From assembly GCA_029778535.1 (NCBI GenBank), contig JAKOQB010000143.1, positions 1 to 64,000 on the forward strand: a stretch of 64,000 nucleotides of DNA. The letters run 5' to 3'. Positions 1-10,340 of the stretch are shown here, piece by piece (the first letter of the stretch is position 1; each line of letters starts with the position of its first letter). The DNA is from Pseudomonadota bacterium. GTDB lineage: Bacteria > Pseudomonadota > Gammaproteobacteria > Burkholderiales > Burkholderiaceae_F. Position numbers and translations under genes: made by a program. The notes under the pieces are model-generated. The model saw only the letters and a program-made list of their open reading frames with translations, searched no databases and was not told the origin of the DNA.

Positions 1-105
1 GGCGAGCGCGGCGACGGTGACGATGAAGGCAAGCCCGGCGAGTGCGCCGGTGTTGCGCACGAGGCGGCGCAGATTGGCGACACTGCGCTTTGTCGTCCCG
101 CTCAT
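1..105 (-). CDS. ABC transporter permease, DppC/OppC-like (3' part beyond the window)
   Basis: Only the first 35 residues are visible; the gene runs off the left edge. They read as a short basic N-terminus ([18 protein letters not shown]) followed by the start of a hydrophobic segment ([16 protein letters not shown]). This is the usual N-terminus of DppC/OppC-type inner-membrane permeases. The ATG overlaps the stop of the upstream ATPase gene as ATGA, so the two are probably translationally coupled parts of one oligopeptide/dipeptide importer. The family call rests mostly on this context. Confidence 0.6.
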   Translation of the reverse strand, partial: MSGTTKRSVANLRRLVRNTGALAGLAFIVTVAALA

Positions 106-2279
106 GGCGCCGCGTTCCGCTGGGCAGCACCCTCGGGCGCGAGCGGACCGGCGTGGTGGCAGGCGCAGCGCGTCTCCTGGCCCGCATGGATCTCGAAGGC
201 CGGCACCTCGGCGCTGCAGCGCTCGCTCGCGCGGAAGCAGCGCGGATGGAAGGTGCAGCCGGAGGGCGGGCGCGCCGGGTTCGGAATCTCGCCCTGCAGC
301 ACGATGCGGCCGCGCACCGAGCGCGCGTGCGGGTCGGGCACCGGCACCGCGGAAAGCAGCGACTGCGTGTAGGGATGGTTGGGGCTCCTGAACACGGTCG
401 CGGCCGTGCCCTCCTCGACGATGCGGCCGAGATACATCACGGCCACGCGGTCCGAGATGTGGCGGACGACCGACAGGTCGTGCGCGATGAACAGATAGGC
501 AAGGCCCAGGTCGCGCTGCAGGTCCTGCAGCAGATTGATAATCTGGGCCTGGATCGAGACGTCGAGCGCGGCCACCGGCTCGTCGAGGATGAGCAGGCGC
601 GGCTGGAGCGCGAGTGCACGCGCGATGCCGATGCGCTGCTTCTGGCCGCCCGAGAACTCGCGCGGATAGCGGTTCATCTGGCTGCGCGACAGGCCGACCT
701 TCTCGAACAGCGCGCTGACATGCGCGTCGCCGCCCATCTCGTCGTAGATGCCGTGGATGCGCAGCGGTTCGGCGACGATCTCGCCCGCGGTGAGGCTGGG
801 GTTGAGCGAGGCGTAGGGGTCCTGGAACACGTACTGCATGTGCCGGCGCACGCGGCGCAGGTCGTTGCGCGCGAGGTTGGTGATGTCCTGCCCGGCGAAG
901 CTGATGCGGCCGCTCGAGGCGGGGATCAGGCCCATGATGGCGCGGCCGGTCGTCGTCTTGCCGCAGCCGGATTCGCCGACAAGGCCGATCGTCTCGCCCG
1001 CGCGCACGGTGAGGCTCACCCCGTTGACCGCGCGCACCCAGCCGACGCGCCGGCGCAGCACGCCCGCGCGAATGGCGAAATGGACGTGAAGGTCGTCGAC
1101 GGTCAGCAGCGCATCGCCGGCCGGCTTGGCCCTTGGCCCCGCTGCGGCCACGGCCTGCGCGGCGGCCCCGCGGGCGATCTCGTCGACGAAGTGGCAGGCC
1201 GAGCGCTGGCCGGGCCCGGCGTCGAGAAGCGCCGGCTCCTCGGCGGTGCAGCGCTCGCGCCCGCGCGACACCGCGCAGCGCGGATGGAACGGGCAGCCCG
1301 GCGGCAGTTGCGCCGGCACCGGCGGCTGGCCGGGGATCGGCACCAGCCGCGATTCGCTGCCGTCGATGCGCGGCAGGCTCTGCAGCAGCGCCATCGTGTA
1401 GGGATGGCGCGGGCGCTTGAAGATGTCCTCGACCGTGCCGGTCTCGACGATGCGACCGGCGTACATGACGACGACGCGGTGCGCCATCTCGGCGATGACG
1501 CCGAGATCGTGGGTGATCAGGATCACCGCGGCGCCGGTCTCCGCCTGGCGGCGCGCGAGCACCGAGAGCACCTGCGCCTGCACGGTCACGTCGAGCGCGG
1601 TCGTCGGCTCGTCGGCGATGATGAGCTGCGGATGGCCGGACATCGCCATCGCGATCACCGCGCGCTGGCGCATGCCGCCGGAAAACTGGTGGGGGAACTG
1701 GACGACGCGGCCCTGCGGGTCGGGGATGTCGACCTCGCGCAGCAGCTCGACCGCGCGGCTCCGCGCGCCGGCGGCGGCAACGCGGCCGTGCGACACTTGG
1801 CCCTCGATCACCTGGCGGCCGATCGGCAGCACCGGGTTGAGGCTGGTCGTCGGGTCCTGGAAGATCATGCCGACGTCGCGGCCGCGCATCTTGCGCAGCG
1901 TCTCGCGGTCGGCCTTCGTCACCTCGACCTGGCCGAGCCGCACCGACCCGGCGATGCGCGCGTTGGGCGGCAGCAGGCCGGAGAGGGCAAGGGCTGTCAC
2001 GCTCTTGCCCGAGCCGGATTCGCCGATCTTGGCCTCCTCGACCACGATCTCGCGCGCCTGCCGCTTGGTGCCGACGAACAGGATCGTGCCGCGGTTGGCG
2101 GCGAGTTGCCGCACGAACTTCGACGCCTGCAGGAAATTCTCCAGCGTGCGCTCGAGGTTGATGATGTGGATCTTGTTGCGGTGGCCGAAGATGTACGGCG
2201 CCATCTTCGGGTTCCAGAAGCGGGTCTGGTGTCCGAAATGGACACCCGCTTCCAGCATTTCACGCATGGTGACAGACAT
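102..2279 (-). CDS. Chimeric ORF: S2 N-terminus fused to a DppD-DppF type double ABC ATPase
   Basis: From the natural rpsB ATG at 2279 the frame encodes about 84 residues of ribosomal protein S2, then switches without a break into an ABC ATPase at its Walker A (GESGSGKS). The first ATPase domain has Q-loop [10 protein letters not shown], signature QFSGGMRQR, Walker [13 protein letters not shown] and the Cys-containing oligopeptide-type tail. A second complete domain follows: [40 protein letters not shown] and another Cys tail. Such double ATPases (GsiA-like) energise peptide or glutathione importers. The strand that should precede Walker A in domain 1 is missing, so this is not a normal gene. 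Either the join is an assembly chimera or a rearrangement destroyed both partners. Confidence 0.75.
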   Translation of the reverse strand: MSVTMREMLEAGVHFGHQTRFWNPKMAPYIFGHRNKIHIINLERTLENFLQASKFVRQLAANRGTILFVGTKRQAREIVVEEAKIGESGSGKSVTALALSGLLPPNARIAGSVRLGQVEVTKADRETLRKMRGRDVGMIFQDPTTSLNPVLPIGRQVIEGQVSHGRVAAAGARSRAVELLREVDIPDPQGRVVQFPHQFSGGMRQRAVIAMAMSGHPQLIIADEPTTALDVTVQAQVLSVLARRQAETGAAVILITHDLGVIAEMAHRVVVMYAGRIVETGTVEDIFKRPRHPYTMALLQSLPRIDGSESRLVPIPGQPPVPAQLPPGCPFHPRCAVSRGRERCTAEEPALLDAGPGQRSACHFVDEIARGAAAQAVAAAGPRAKPAGDALLTVDDLHVHFAIRAGVLRRRVGWVRAVNGVSLTVRAGETIGLVGESGCGKTTTGRAIMGLIPASSGRISFAGQDITNLARNDLRRVRRHMQYVFQDPYASLNPSLTAGEIVAEPLRIHGIYDEMGGDAHVSALFEKVGLSRSQMNRYPREFSGGQKQRIGIARALALQPRLLILDEPVAALDVSIQAQIINLLQDLQRDLGLAYLFIAHDLSVVRHISDRVAVMYLGRIVEEGTAATVFRSPNHPYTQSLLSAVPVPDPHARSVRGRIVLQGEIPNPARPPSGCTFHPRCFRASERCSAEVPAFEIHAGQETRCACHHAGPLAPEGAAQRNAAP
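2028..2279 (-). pseudogene. rpsB: rpsB 5' fragment (ribosomal protein S2, first ~84 codons)
   Basis: The segment begins [20 protein letters not shown] and continues through [20 protein letters not shown] and [16 protein letters not shown], an unmistakable S2 N-terminus. It has its own Shine-Dalgarno (GGAG, complement of 2287-2290) and lies divergent from map, its usual place in betaproteobacteria. S2 is normally about 250 residues; here homology stops after VEEAK at about 2028 and ABC ATPase sequence takes over. tsf, which should follow, is absent from the window. S2 is essential, so an intact copy must exist elsewhere or the junction is artificial. Confidence 0.85.
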
Positions 2280-2331
2280 GCTGATGCTCCGGGCCAAGGT
2301 TGGGTCCAACGCGCCGATCGTGGCCGATCCT

Positions 2332-2351
2332 GCGGACAGCGGGCTGTCCGC
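2332..2351 (-). promoter_or_regulatory. Hairpin in the rpsB leader
   Basis: GCGGACAGC and GCTGTCCGC form a perfect 9-bp inverted repeat with a 2-nt loop, 53-73 nt upstream of the rpsB ATG. S2 operon leaders in other proteobacteria carry structures bound by S2 for feedback control. That role here is inferred from position only. Confidence 0.35.
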
Positions 2352-2434
2352 AAAGCGGCACCTTGGTCGTCGGCGCGCGCGATTTGCCTTCGGTCTCGCA
2401 GCCCAATGATCCGGTTGCGCCGAGGCAGCCGGCT

Positions 2435-2440
2435 ATTATA
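2435..2440 (-). promoter_or_regulatory. Putative -10 box for rpsB (map promoter nearby)
   Basis: The minus strand reads TATAAT, which would place transcription start about 150 nt before the rpsB ATG and include the leader hairpin. No good -35 is seen at 17 bp. The same bases read TATTAT on plus (2434-2439), about 35 nt before map. The 2280-2473 intergenic region therefore probably holds both divergent promoters. Confidence 0.4.
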
Positions 2441-2473
2441 CGGACTTTCTTCCGCCCTTCTCCGATTCAGCCG

Positions 2474-3304
2474 ATGGCGATCGTTATCAAGTCCGCCGCC
2501 GACATCGAAGGCATGCGCGTCGCCGGCCGGCTGGCGGGCGAGGTGCTCGACTTCATCACGCCCCACGTGAAGCCGGGCGTGACCACCGGCGAGCTCGACC
2601 GGCTGTGCCACGACCTGATCGTCAACGTGCAGGGTGCGACGCCGGCGCCGCTGAACTACGCGCCGCCCGGCTACCGGCCCTACCCGAAGTCGATCTGCAC
2701 TTCGGTCAACCATCAGGTGTGCCACGGGATTCCTGGCGACCGCGTGCTGAAGAACGGCGACATCGTCAACATCGACATCACGGTGATCAAGGACGGCTAT
2801 CACGGCGACACCAGCCGGATGTTCTACGTCGGCGAGCCGTCGATCGCCGCGCGCCGGCTGTGCGAGGTCACCTACGAATGCATGTGGCTCGGGATCCGCC
2901 AGGTGCGCGCCGGCGCCTTTCTGGGCGACATCGGACATGCGATCCAGACGCATGCCGAAAAGCACGGCTACAGCGTGGTGCGCGAGTTCTGCGGCCACGG
3001 CATCGGCCGCAAGTTCCACGAGGAGCCGCAGGTCCTGCACTACGGCAAGCCGGGCACGCTGGAAAGGCTGGCGGCGGGAATGATCTTCACGATCGAGCCG
3101 ATGATCAACGCCGGCCGGCGCGAGATCCGCGAACTGGCCGACGGCTGGACCATCGTCACCAAGGATCACTCGCTGTCGGCCCAGTGGGAGCACACGGTGC
3201 TGGTCACCGAGACCGGCTACGAGATCCTGACGCTGTCGGCCGGCGCTCCACCGCCGCCGCGCGTCGTGGTCGCGGCCGCCTCGTCCGCGCTGGCACCGGC
3301 CTGA
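2474..3304 (+). CDS. map: Methionine aminopeptidase, type I
   Basis: Removes the N-terminal Met from nascent proteins in the cytosol. The 276-residue protein starts MAIVIKSAADIEGMRVAGRL, matching the family; reading further upstream adds non-conserved residues, so the ATG at 2474 is chosen. All five metal ligands are in place: D101, D112 (IDITVIKDGYHGD), H175 (FCGHGIGRKFHEEP), E208 (FTIEPM) and E239 (QWEHTVLV); the substrate-site His is H84 (VCHGIPGD). It has the compact type I architecture without an N-terminal extension. glnD follows after 4 bp, so the two are probably co-transcribed. The divergent neighbour is the rpsB start, as expected in this group. Confidence 0.97.
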   Translation: MAIVIKSAADIEGMRVAGRLAGEVLDFITPHVKPGVTTGELDRLCHDLIVNVQGATPAPLNYAPPGYRPYPKSICTSVNHQVCHGIPGDRVLKNGDIVNIDITVIKDGYHGDTSRMFYVGEPSIAARRLCEVTYECMWLGIRQVRAGAFLGDIGHAIQTHAEKHGYSVVREFCGHGIGRKFHEEPQVLHYGKPGTLERLAAGMIFTIEPMINAGRREIRELADGWTIVTKDHSLSAQWEHTVLVTETGYEILTLSAGAPPPPRVVVAAASSALAPA

Positions 3305-3308
3305 CCCC

Positions 3309-5864
3309 ATGAATGATGTCGGCTTCGCGCTGCGCGGCGAGCTGCGCGCCGAGCGCGACAGCCTGATCGCGCGCTTTCAGCACGGCGGTTCCGTCGCCCG
3401 GTTGCTCAAGGGCCTGGCGCGCGCGGTCGACGCGCTGCTGCGGCGAGTCGTCGTGGCGAGCGGCATCACCGCCGACGTGGCGGTGATCGCGGTGGGCGGC
3501 TACGGCCGCGGCGAGCTGTTTCCGCATTCCGACGTCGACATCCTGCTGGTGCCGCGCGTCGAGCTCGACGCCGACGGGCGCGCGCGCATCGAGCGGCTGA
3601 TCGGCACGCTGTGGGACACCGGGCTGCATCTGGGCCACAGCGTGCGCACGCTCGAGGAGTGCCGCGAGGAAGCGAAGCGCGACGTCACCGTGCTCACCGC
3701 CATGCTCGAGTCGCGCCTGATCGCCGGTCCGCAGGAGATCTTCGACGATTTCTCGCGCGCAATCGTCAGCGTGCTCGATGCGCAGGCGTATTTCCGCGCC
3801 AAGACGCTCGAGCAGCAGCAGCGCCATACGAAGTACCAGGAGACGCCGTACGCGCTCGAGCCGAACTGCAAGGAAAGCCCGGGCGGGCTGCGCGACCTGC
3901 AGGTGATGCTGTGGGTCGCGCGCGCGGCGGGCTTCGGCGCATCGTGGCGGCAACTGGCGGCACGCGGGCTGCTGACCGCGGAGGAGTTCCGGCTGCTGAC
4001 GCGCAACGAGCGCACGCTGAAGGAGATCCGGGCGCGCCTGCATCTGGTCGCCGGCCGGCGCGAGGACCGGCTGGTGTTCGACGTGCAGGGCGCGGTGGCG
4101 GAGGCGATGGGCATCGAGGCGGGCGGCACGCACCGCGCCAGCGAGCGCCTGATGCAACGCTACTACTGGGCGGCCAAGGTGGTGACGCAGCTGAACACGA
4201 TCCTGCTGCAGAACATCGAGGAGCGGCTGTTTCCGCACGGCGACGAGCATCTGACCCTGCTCGACGAGGTCTTTGTCGCCCGCAACGAAAAGCTGGACAT
4301 CGTCGACGACGACGCGCTGAAGCGCGACCCGAACGCGATGCTGCGCGCCTTCCTCGTGCTGCAGCAGCATCCGGAGCTGAAGGACATGTCGCCGCGGCTG
4401 TTGCGCGCGCTGTGGCACGGCCGCTTCCTGATCGACGCGGCCTTCCGGCGCGATGCGCACAACCGGGCGACCTTCATCGCGATCCTGCAGCAGCCGCGCG
4501 GCATCGTGCACGCGCTGCGGCGCATGAACCAGTGGTCGGTGCTGGGCCGGTACCTGCCGCCGTTCCGGCGCATCATCGGCCAGATGCAGCACGACCTGTT
4601 CCACGTGTACACGGTCGACCAGCACATCCTGCAGGTGATCCGCAACCTGCGGCGCTTCACGATGGCGGAGTTCGCGCACGAGTTTCCGCTGTGCAGCCAG
4701 CTCGTCGCGGATTTCGAGCGCCCGTGGCTGCTGTACATCGCGGCGCTGTTCCACGACGTCGCCAAGGGCCGCGGCGGCGACCACAGCGAGCTCGGCGCGC
4801 GCGCCGCCGTCGCCTTCTGCCGCGCGCACGGGCTGCCCAGGGAGGACACGGCGCTGGTGGTCTGGCTGGTCGAACAGCACCTCGCGATGTCGCGCGTGGC
4901 GCAGAAGCAGGACATCGCCGATCCCGACGTGGTGCGTCGCTTCGCCGATCAGGTTCAGACCGAGCGGCGGCTGGTCGCGCTGTACCTGCTGACGGTGGCC
5001 GACGTGCGCGGCACCAGCCCGCGCGTGTGGAACAACTGGAAGGCCAAGCTGCTGGAGGATCTGTTCCACCTGACGCGCCGGCTGCTCGGCGGCGAAGCGG
5101 CGCCGGCCACGGCGGAACTGGAGCGGCGCAAGCGCGAGGCGCTCGACATCCTGAAGCTGTACGGGCTGTCGGACAGCGCGCACGAGCCGCTGTGGAAGCA
5201 GCTCGACGTCGTGTACTTCCTTCGCCATTCGGCCCGCGACATCGCCTGGCATGCGCGCACGCTGGTCGCGCACGTCGAAAGCGAGCGCGCGATCGTGCGT
5301 GCGCGACTGGCGCAGACCGGCGAAGGCGCCGAGGTGCTGATCTACGTGCGCGACCAGAAGGATCTGTTCGCGCGCGTGTGCGGCTACTTCGACAGCCGCA
5401 ACCTCAGCATCCTCGACGCCAAGATCCACACCACGCGCGCGGGCTACGCGCTCGACACGTTCCTGGTCAGCGACAACGGCCGGTCGCGCCACTACCGCGA
5501 CCTGCTGTCGCGCATCGAGCGCGAGCTCGCCGCGTGCGTCGACCAGGTCGCGCCGCTGCCGGCGCCGGTCAAGGGAAGGCTGTCGCGTCACTCGCGCCAT
5601 TTCCCGGTCACGCCGACGGTGCACCTGCAGCCGGACGCGGACGGGCGCCACTTCCTGCTGAACGTGACCGCGACCGACCGCATCGGCCTCTTGTACGCGA
5701 TGACGCGCGTGCTGGCGCGGCACGACATCAACGTTCACACCGCAAAGATCAATACACTCGGCGAGCGCGTCGAGGACGTGTTCCTGATCGACGGCGCCGA
5801 GCTTTCCGACCCGCGCGGGCAGCTGCAGATCGAGCAGGATCTGCTGGAGGCTGTCGCGCCCTAG
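3309..5864 (+). CDS. glnD: Bifunctional [protein-PII] uridylyltransferase / uridylyl-removing enzyme
   Basis: Nitrogen sensor that adds UMP to PII proteins when glutamine is low and removes it when glutamine is high. The 851 residues match the usual GlnD length. Domains in order: nucleotidyltransferase with [15 protein letters not shown] at 63-77, a helical linker region, an HD phosphohydrolase domain ([18 protein letters not shown], His-Asp at 482-483), and two C-terminal ACT domains starting near 675 ([20 protein letters not shown]) and 783 ([20 protein letters not shown]). The ACT domains bind glutamine. All catalytic motifs look intact. The gene follows map by 4 bp. Its last bases overlap the convergent def reading frame by 4 bp. 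Confidence 0.97.
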   Translation: MNDVGFALRGELRAERDSLIARFQHGGSVARLLKGLARAVDALLRRVVVASGITADVAVIAVGGYGRGELFPHSDVDILLVPRVELDADGRARIERLIGTLWDTGLHLGHSVRTLEECREEAKRDVTVLTAMLESRLIAGPQEIFDDFSRAIVSVLDAQAYFRAKTLEQQQRHTKYQETPYALEPNCKESPGGLRDLQVMLWVARAAGFGASWRQLAARGLLTAEEFRLLTRNERTLKEIRARLHLVAGRREDRLVFDVQGAVAEAMGIEAGGTHRASERLMQRYYWAAKVVTQLNTILLQNIEERLFPHGDEHLTLLDEVFVARNEKLDIVDDDALKRDPNAMLRAFLVLQQHPELKDMSPRLLRALWHGRFLIDAAFRRDAHNRATFIAILQQPRGIVHALRRMNQWSVLGRYLPPFRRIIGQMQHDLFHVYTVDQHILQVIRNLRRFTMAEFAHEFPLCSQLVADFERPWLLYIAALFHDVAKGRGGDHSELGARAAVAFCRAHGLPREDTALVVWLVEQHLAMSRVAQKQDIADPDVVRRFADQVQTERRLVALYLLTVADVRGTSPRVWNNWKAKLLEDLFHLTRRLLGGEAAPATAELERRKREALDILKLYGLSDSAHEPLWKQLDVVYFLRHSARDIAWHARTLVAHVESERAIVRARLAQTGEGAEVLIYVRDQKDLFARVCGYFDSRNLSILDAKIHTTRAGYALDTFLVSDNGRSRHYRDLLSRIERELAACVDQVAPLPAPVKGRLSRHSRHFPVTPTVHLQPDADGRHFLLNVTATDRIGLLYAMTRVLARHDINVHTAKINTLGERVEDVFLIDGAELSDPRGQLQIEQDLLEAVAP

Positions 5865-6463
5865 GGCGCGAGAGGATTGAGGATTGAGGATCGAGTTGAC
5901 CGTGCCCCAACGGAGCGCTCAATCCTCGATCCTCGATCCTTATCAGCCAGCTCCGGGAACAGCACATCGGTGAACCCGAAGCGGGTGAAATCGCGTACAC
6001 GCATCGGGTAGAGGATGCCGTCGAGGTGATCGCACTCGTGCTGCACCACGCGCGCGTGGAAGCCTTCGACGGTGCGCTCGATCGGCGCGCCGCGCTCGTC
6101 GAAGCCTGAATAGCGCAACTTCGAATGACGCGGCACGACGCCGCGCAGGCCGGGCACCGACAGACAGCCTTCCCAGCCCTCCTCCATCTCGTCGGCGAGC
6201 GGCGTCAGCGCCGGATTGACCAGGATCGTGCGCGGCACCGGATCCTCGGTCGGGTAGCGCGGGTTGCGCTCTCCGGTACCGAAGATCACCACCCGCAGCG
6301 GCACGCCGATCTGCGGCGCCGCGAGCCCGGCGCCGTCGGCGGCGTGCATGGTGTCGAACATGTCCCTGAGCAGCGCGTGCAGCTCGGGCGAATCGAATCT
6401 TTCGACCGGCCGCGCCACCTCGAGCAGGCGCGGATCGCCCATGCGCAGGATCGGCCGGATCAT
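5861..6463 (-). CDS. def: Peptide deformylase
   Basis: Removes the formyl group from initiator Met. The protein starts [20 protein letters not shown] and has all three family motifs: [18 protein letters not shown] (Cys metal ligand) and QHECDHLDG (HExxH with the catalytic Glu). The ATG at 6463 overlaps the stop of the upstream nucleoside phosphorylase gene as ATGA. The conserved fold ends around [10 protein letters not shown]. About the last 25 residues ([20 protein letters not shown] onward) are translated from the heptamer-repeat hairpin and are not family-like. The stop overlaps the end of glnD by 4 bp. Enzyme identity is certain; the C-terminal tail is unusual. Confidence 0.95.
   Translation of the reverse strand: MIRPILRMGDPRLLEVARPVERFDSPELHALLRDMFDTMHAADGAGLAAPQIGVPLRVVIFGTGERNPRYPTEDPVPRTILVNPALTPLADEMEEGWEGCLSVPGLRGVVPRHSKLRYSGFDERGAPIERTVEGFHARVVQHECDHLDGILYPMRVRDFTRFGFTDVLFPELADKDRGSRIERSVGARSTRSSILNPLAP
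5872..5940. repeat. Inverted heptamer-repeat hairpin between glnD and def
   Basis: The left arm (5872-5895) is three tandem 7-mers, GAGGATT GAGGATT GAGGATC, plus GAG. The right arm (5918-5940) carries the same heptamers inverted. Together they can form a 23-bp stem with 20 identities and a 22-nt loop; all three differences fall at the C/T position of a heptamer. It sits between two convergent genes, so it could end transcription in both directions, but there is no T-tract. The def reading frame runs through the whole structure. Confidence 0.7.
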
Positions 6464-7203
6464 CGCGTTTCGCCCAGCGCGGCTTCGATCACCGCGACCG
6501 CGCGCACGATCGTTTCGCGCAGCACGGTCTCCAGGTCCTCGAGCCGGATCGCGCAACGGCTGTCGCCGCGGCCGGCCGCGTGGTTGACGACCACCGCGAA
6601 CGTCGCGTAGTCGAGACCCGCTTCGCGCGCCAGAGATGCCTCGGGCATACCGGTCATGCCGACCAGATCGCCGCCGTCGCGCGCGATGCGCTCGATCTCG
6701 GCCGCGGTCTCCAGCCGCGGCCCCTGCGTACACGCGTAAACGCCGCCGTCGGCAACCGCCTCGCCGCAGCGCGCGGCGGCGGCAAGCAGCATCTTGCGGA
6801 TCCGTTGCGAGTACGGCCAGGTGAAGTCGATGTGGGTGACGGGCGCGCCGTCGCCCTCGTAGAAAGTGCCCTTCCGGCTGTGCGAGTAATCGATGATCTG
6901 ATCGGGCACGACCAGCGTGCCGGGGCCGAAGTCGGCGCGGACCCCGCCCACCGATGCGACCGCGAACACGCCGTCGACCTTCAGCTCCTTTAGGGCCCAG
7001 ATGTTGGCGCGGTAATTGATCTCGTGCGGCGCGATCGTGTGGCCGTAGCCGTGCCGCGCCAGGAACACGACCTCGCGCCCCGCCAGCTCGCCGAAGGTCA
7101 GCGCGCCCGACGGCTCGCCGTACGGCGTGCGCATCACCTGCCGCCGCGTGTTGCCCAGCGCGGACAGCTTCGCCAGTCCGCTGCCGCCGATGATCGCGTA
7201 CAT
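6460..7203 (-). CDS. Methylthioadenosine/methylthioinosine phosphorylase family protein
   Basis: A 247-residue PNP/MTAP-family enzyme that phosphorolyses a 5'-methylthio-purine nucleoside during salvage. Visible features are the phosphate-binding GGSGL near the N-terminus, [30 protein letters not shown] and [13 protein letters not shown]. The late base-recognition position reads Asn (VVVNHAAG, N207). Adenosine-specific MTAPs have Asp there; Asn favours 6-oxopurines. This suggests S-methyl-5'-thioinosine phosphorylase, as described in Pseudomonas, but substrate is inferred. The gene lies 1 bp after ligA and overlaps def by 4 bp, so it is part of the smc-zipA-ligA transcription unit. Confidence 0.88.
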   Translation of the reverse strand: MYAIIGGSGLAKLSALGNTRRQVMRTPYGEPSGALTFGELAGREVVFLARHGYGHTIAPHEINYRANIWALKELKVDGVFAVASVGGVRADFGPGTLVVPDQIIDYSHSRKGTFYEGDGAPVTHIDFTWPYSQRIRKMLLAAAARCGEAVADGGVYACTQGPRLETAAEIERIARDGGDLVGMTGMPEASLAREAGLDYATFAVVVNHAAGRGDSRCAIRLEDLETVLRETIVRAVAVIEAALGETR

Positions 7204-7204
7204 G

Positions 7205-9253
<2,049 letters not shown>

Positions 9254-10327
9254 TCAGCCGTACAGGCGCTGCGCCCGCACCGAGCCGGGCTCGATGCCCG
9301 CTGCCAGCATCTCTTCGTACAGCACGGCGAGCTGGTGCTCGATCGCTGCGATCGACGCCGGCTGCACGTGCTTGCCATAGTCGTCGACGATGCGCGCCTC
9401 CAGCACCCCGGCCAGCTCGCTCGCGGTCGCGAACATCGCGCGCAGCGGCTGCGCAACCGGCGCCACGCGCGGAACGTCGAGTTCGACAAGCAGCCGATCG
9501 ACCGGAGCGTTCGCGGCGGCGACCGTGAACAGCGCGTCGCCCCGTGCATCGAGCCGCTGCCAGCTCTGCGGCGTGACGGGCGTCAAGCCGAGCCCGGCCG
9601 CCGCCGCGGTCACGCGCTCCGGCGCCCAGGGGCCGTCGGTCGGCTCCAGCGTCAGCCCGATCCGTACGTCGAAGCGCGCACACAGCCGGTCGAGTTCGGC
9701 GGCCAGTTCCAGCATGCGGTGCGTATCCGGCGGATCGAAGTCGGCATCGAGTGCCACCGCCAGTTGCTGGACCGCGCCGATGAAATGCGACGCATCGAGC
9801 TCGCTCAGCGTCTGCCTGCGATTGGCGAGCTGCAGCGCGACCAGCAGCTCCGAATAGAAGCCGAAGCGGTCGGGCGCGACCCACTGCTGGGCGCGGCCGT
9901 CCCACGCGACCAGGTGCACCGGCAGCGACAGGTGCGTACGCGCGAGCGGCGCGGCGGCATCGATCACCGCCACACCGTCGACCGCGTGCGTGCAGCGCAG
10001 CTCGAGCACGCAGTCGAGCAGCGGATCCTCGACCCAGTCGGAAGGAACCGTGCGGCTTTCGGCTTGCGGCGACGGTTCTTCCGCGGCGGTGTTGACGCCG
10101 GTGTCGGGCAGCGGCCCGAAGGTCGGCTCGATCCGCGACCCCGGCGCGGCCGCCGGCAGCGGCTGCGTCGCGGGAGCCGTCGGCGACAGCAGCGGGTCGC
10201 CGACCGAGCCGCGCAGCGACTCCTGGAAACGCCGCAGCGCGCGTCGCTCCTGCCACTTGCTGTAGCCGTAGACGGCGCCCAGCAGCGCCACCGCCAGCAC
10301 ACCGAGGGCGACGTGAAGGTCGTTCAT
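9254..10327 (-). CDS. zipA: Cell division protein ZipA-like
   Basis: Membrane anchor for FtsZ at the division septum. The 357-residue protein has an N-terminal transmembrane segment (LHVALGVLAVALLGAVYGY), a charged stretch, a low-complexity Pro/Ala/Glu linker to about residue 95, and a C-terminal domain of about 250 residues resembling the FtsZ-binding ZipA domain (TRTHLSLPVHLVAWDG-type strand region and GLTLEPTDGPWAPERV). Sequence conservation in this family is weak. The call therefore leans on topology and on its position exactly between smc and ligA, where zipA is normally found. Confidence 0.85.
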   Translation of the reverse strand: MNDLHVALGVLAVALLGAVYGYSKWQERRALRRFQESLRGSVGDPLLSPTAPATQPLPAAAPGSRIEPTFGPLPDTGVNTAAEEPSPQAESRTVPSDWVEDPLLDCVLELRCTHAVDGVAVIDAAAPLARTHLSLPVHLVAWDGRAQQWVAPDRFGFYSELLVALQLANRRQTLSELDASHFIGAVQQLAVALDADFDPPDTHRMLELAAELDRLCARFDVRIGLTLEPTDGPWAPERVTAAAAGLGLTPVTPQSWQRLDARGDALFTVAAANAPVDRLLVELDVPRVAPVAQPLRAMFATASELAGVLEARIVDDYGKHVQPASIAAIEHQLAVLYEEMLAAGIEPGSVRAQRLYG

Positions 10328-10340
10328 CGGGCCGCGCCGC

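Noticed and set aside
42..2570. 842-codon plus-strand frame across the ABC ATPase and rpsB fragment
   Set aside because: Low-complexity Arg/Ala/Asp composition; both ATPase domains and S2 are clearly encoded on minus.
3204..5738. Very long open frame antisense to glnD, and similar frames antisense to ligA, smc, rne and the mucD operon
   Set aside because: GC-rich codon bias on the real strand keeps the opposite frames open. Their products are Arg/Ala/His/Asp-rich with no domains, while the sense genes are unmistakable.
5872..5940. CRISPR array
   Set aside because: Repeats are 7 bp without spacers and are inverted, not direct with unique spacers; no cas genes are present.
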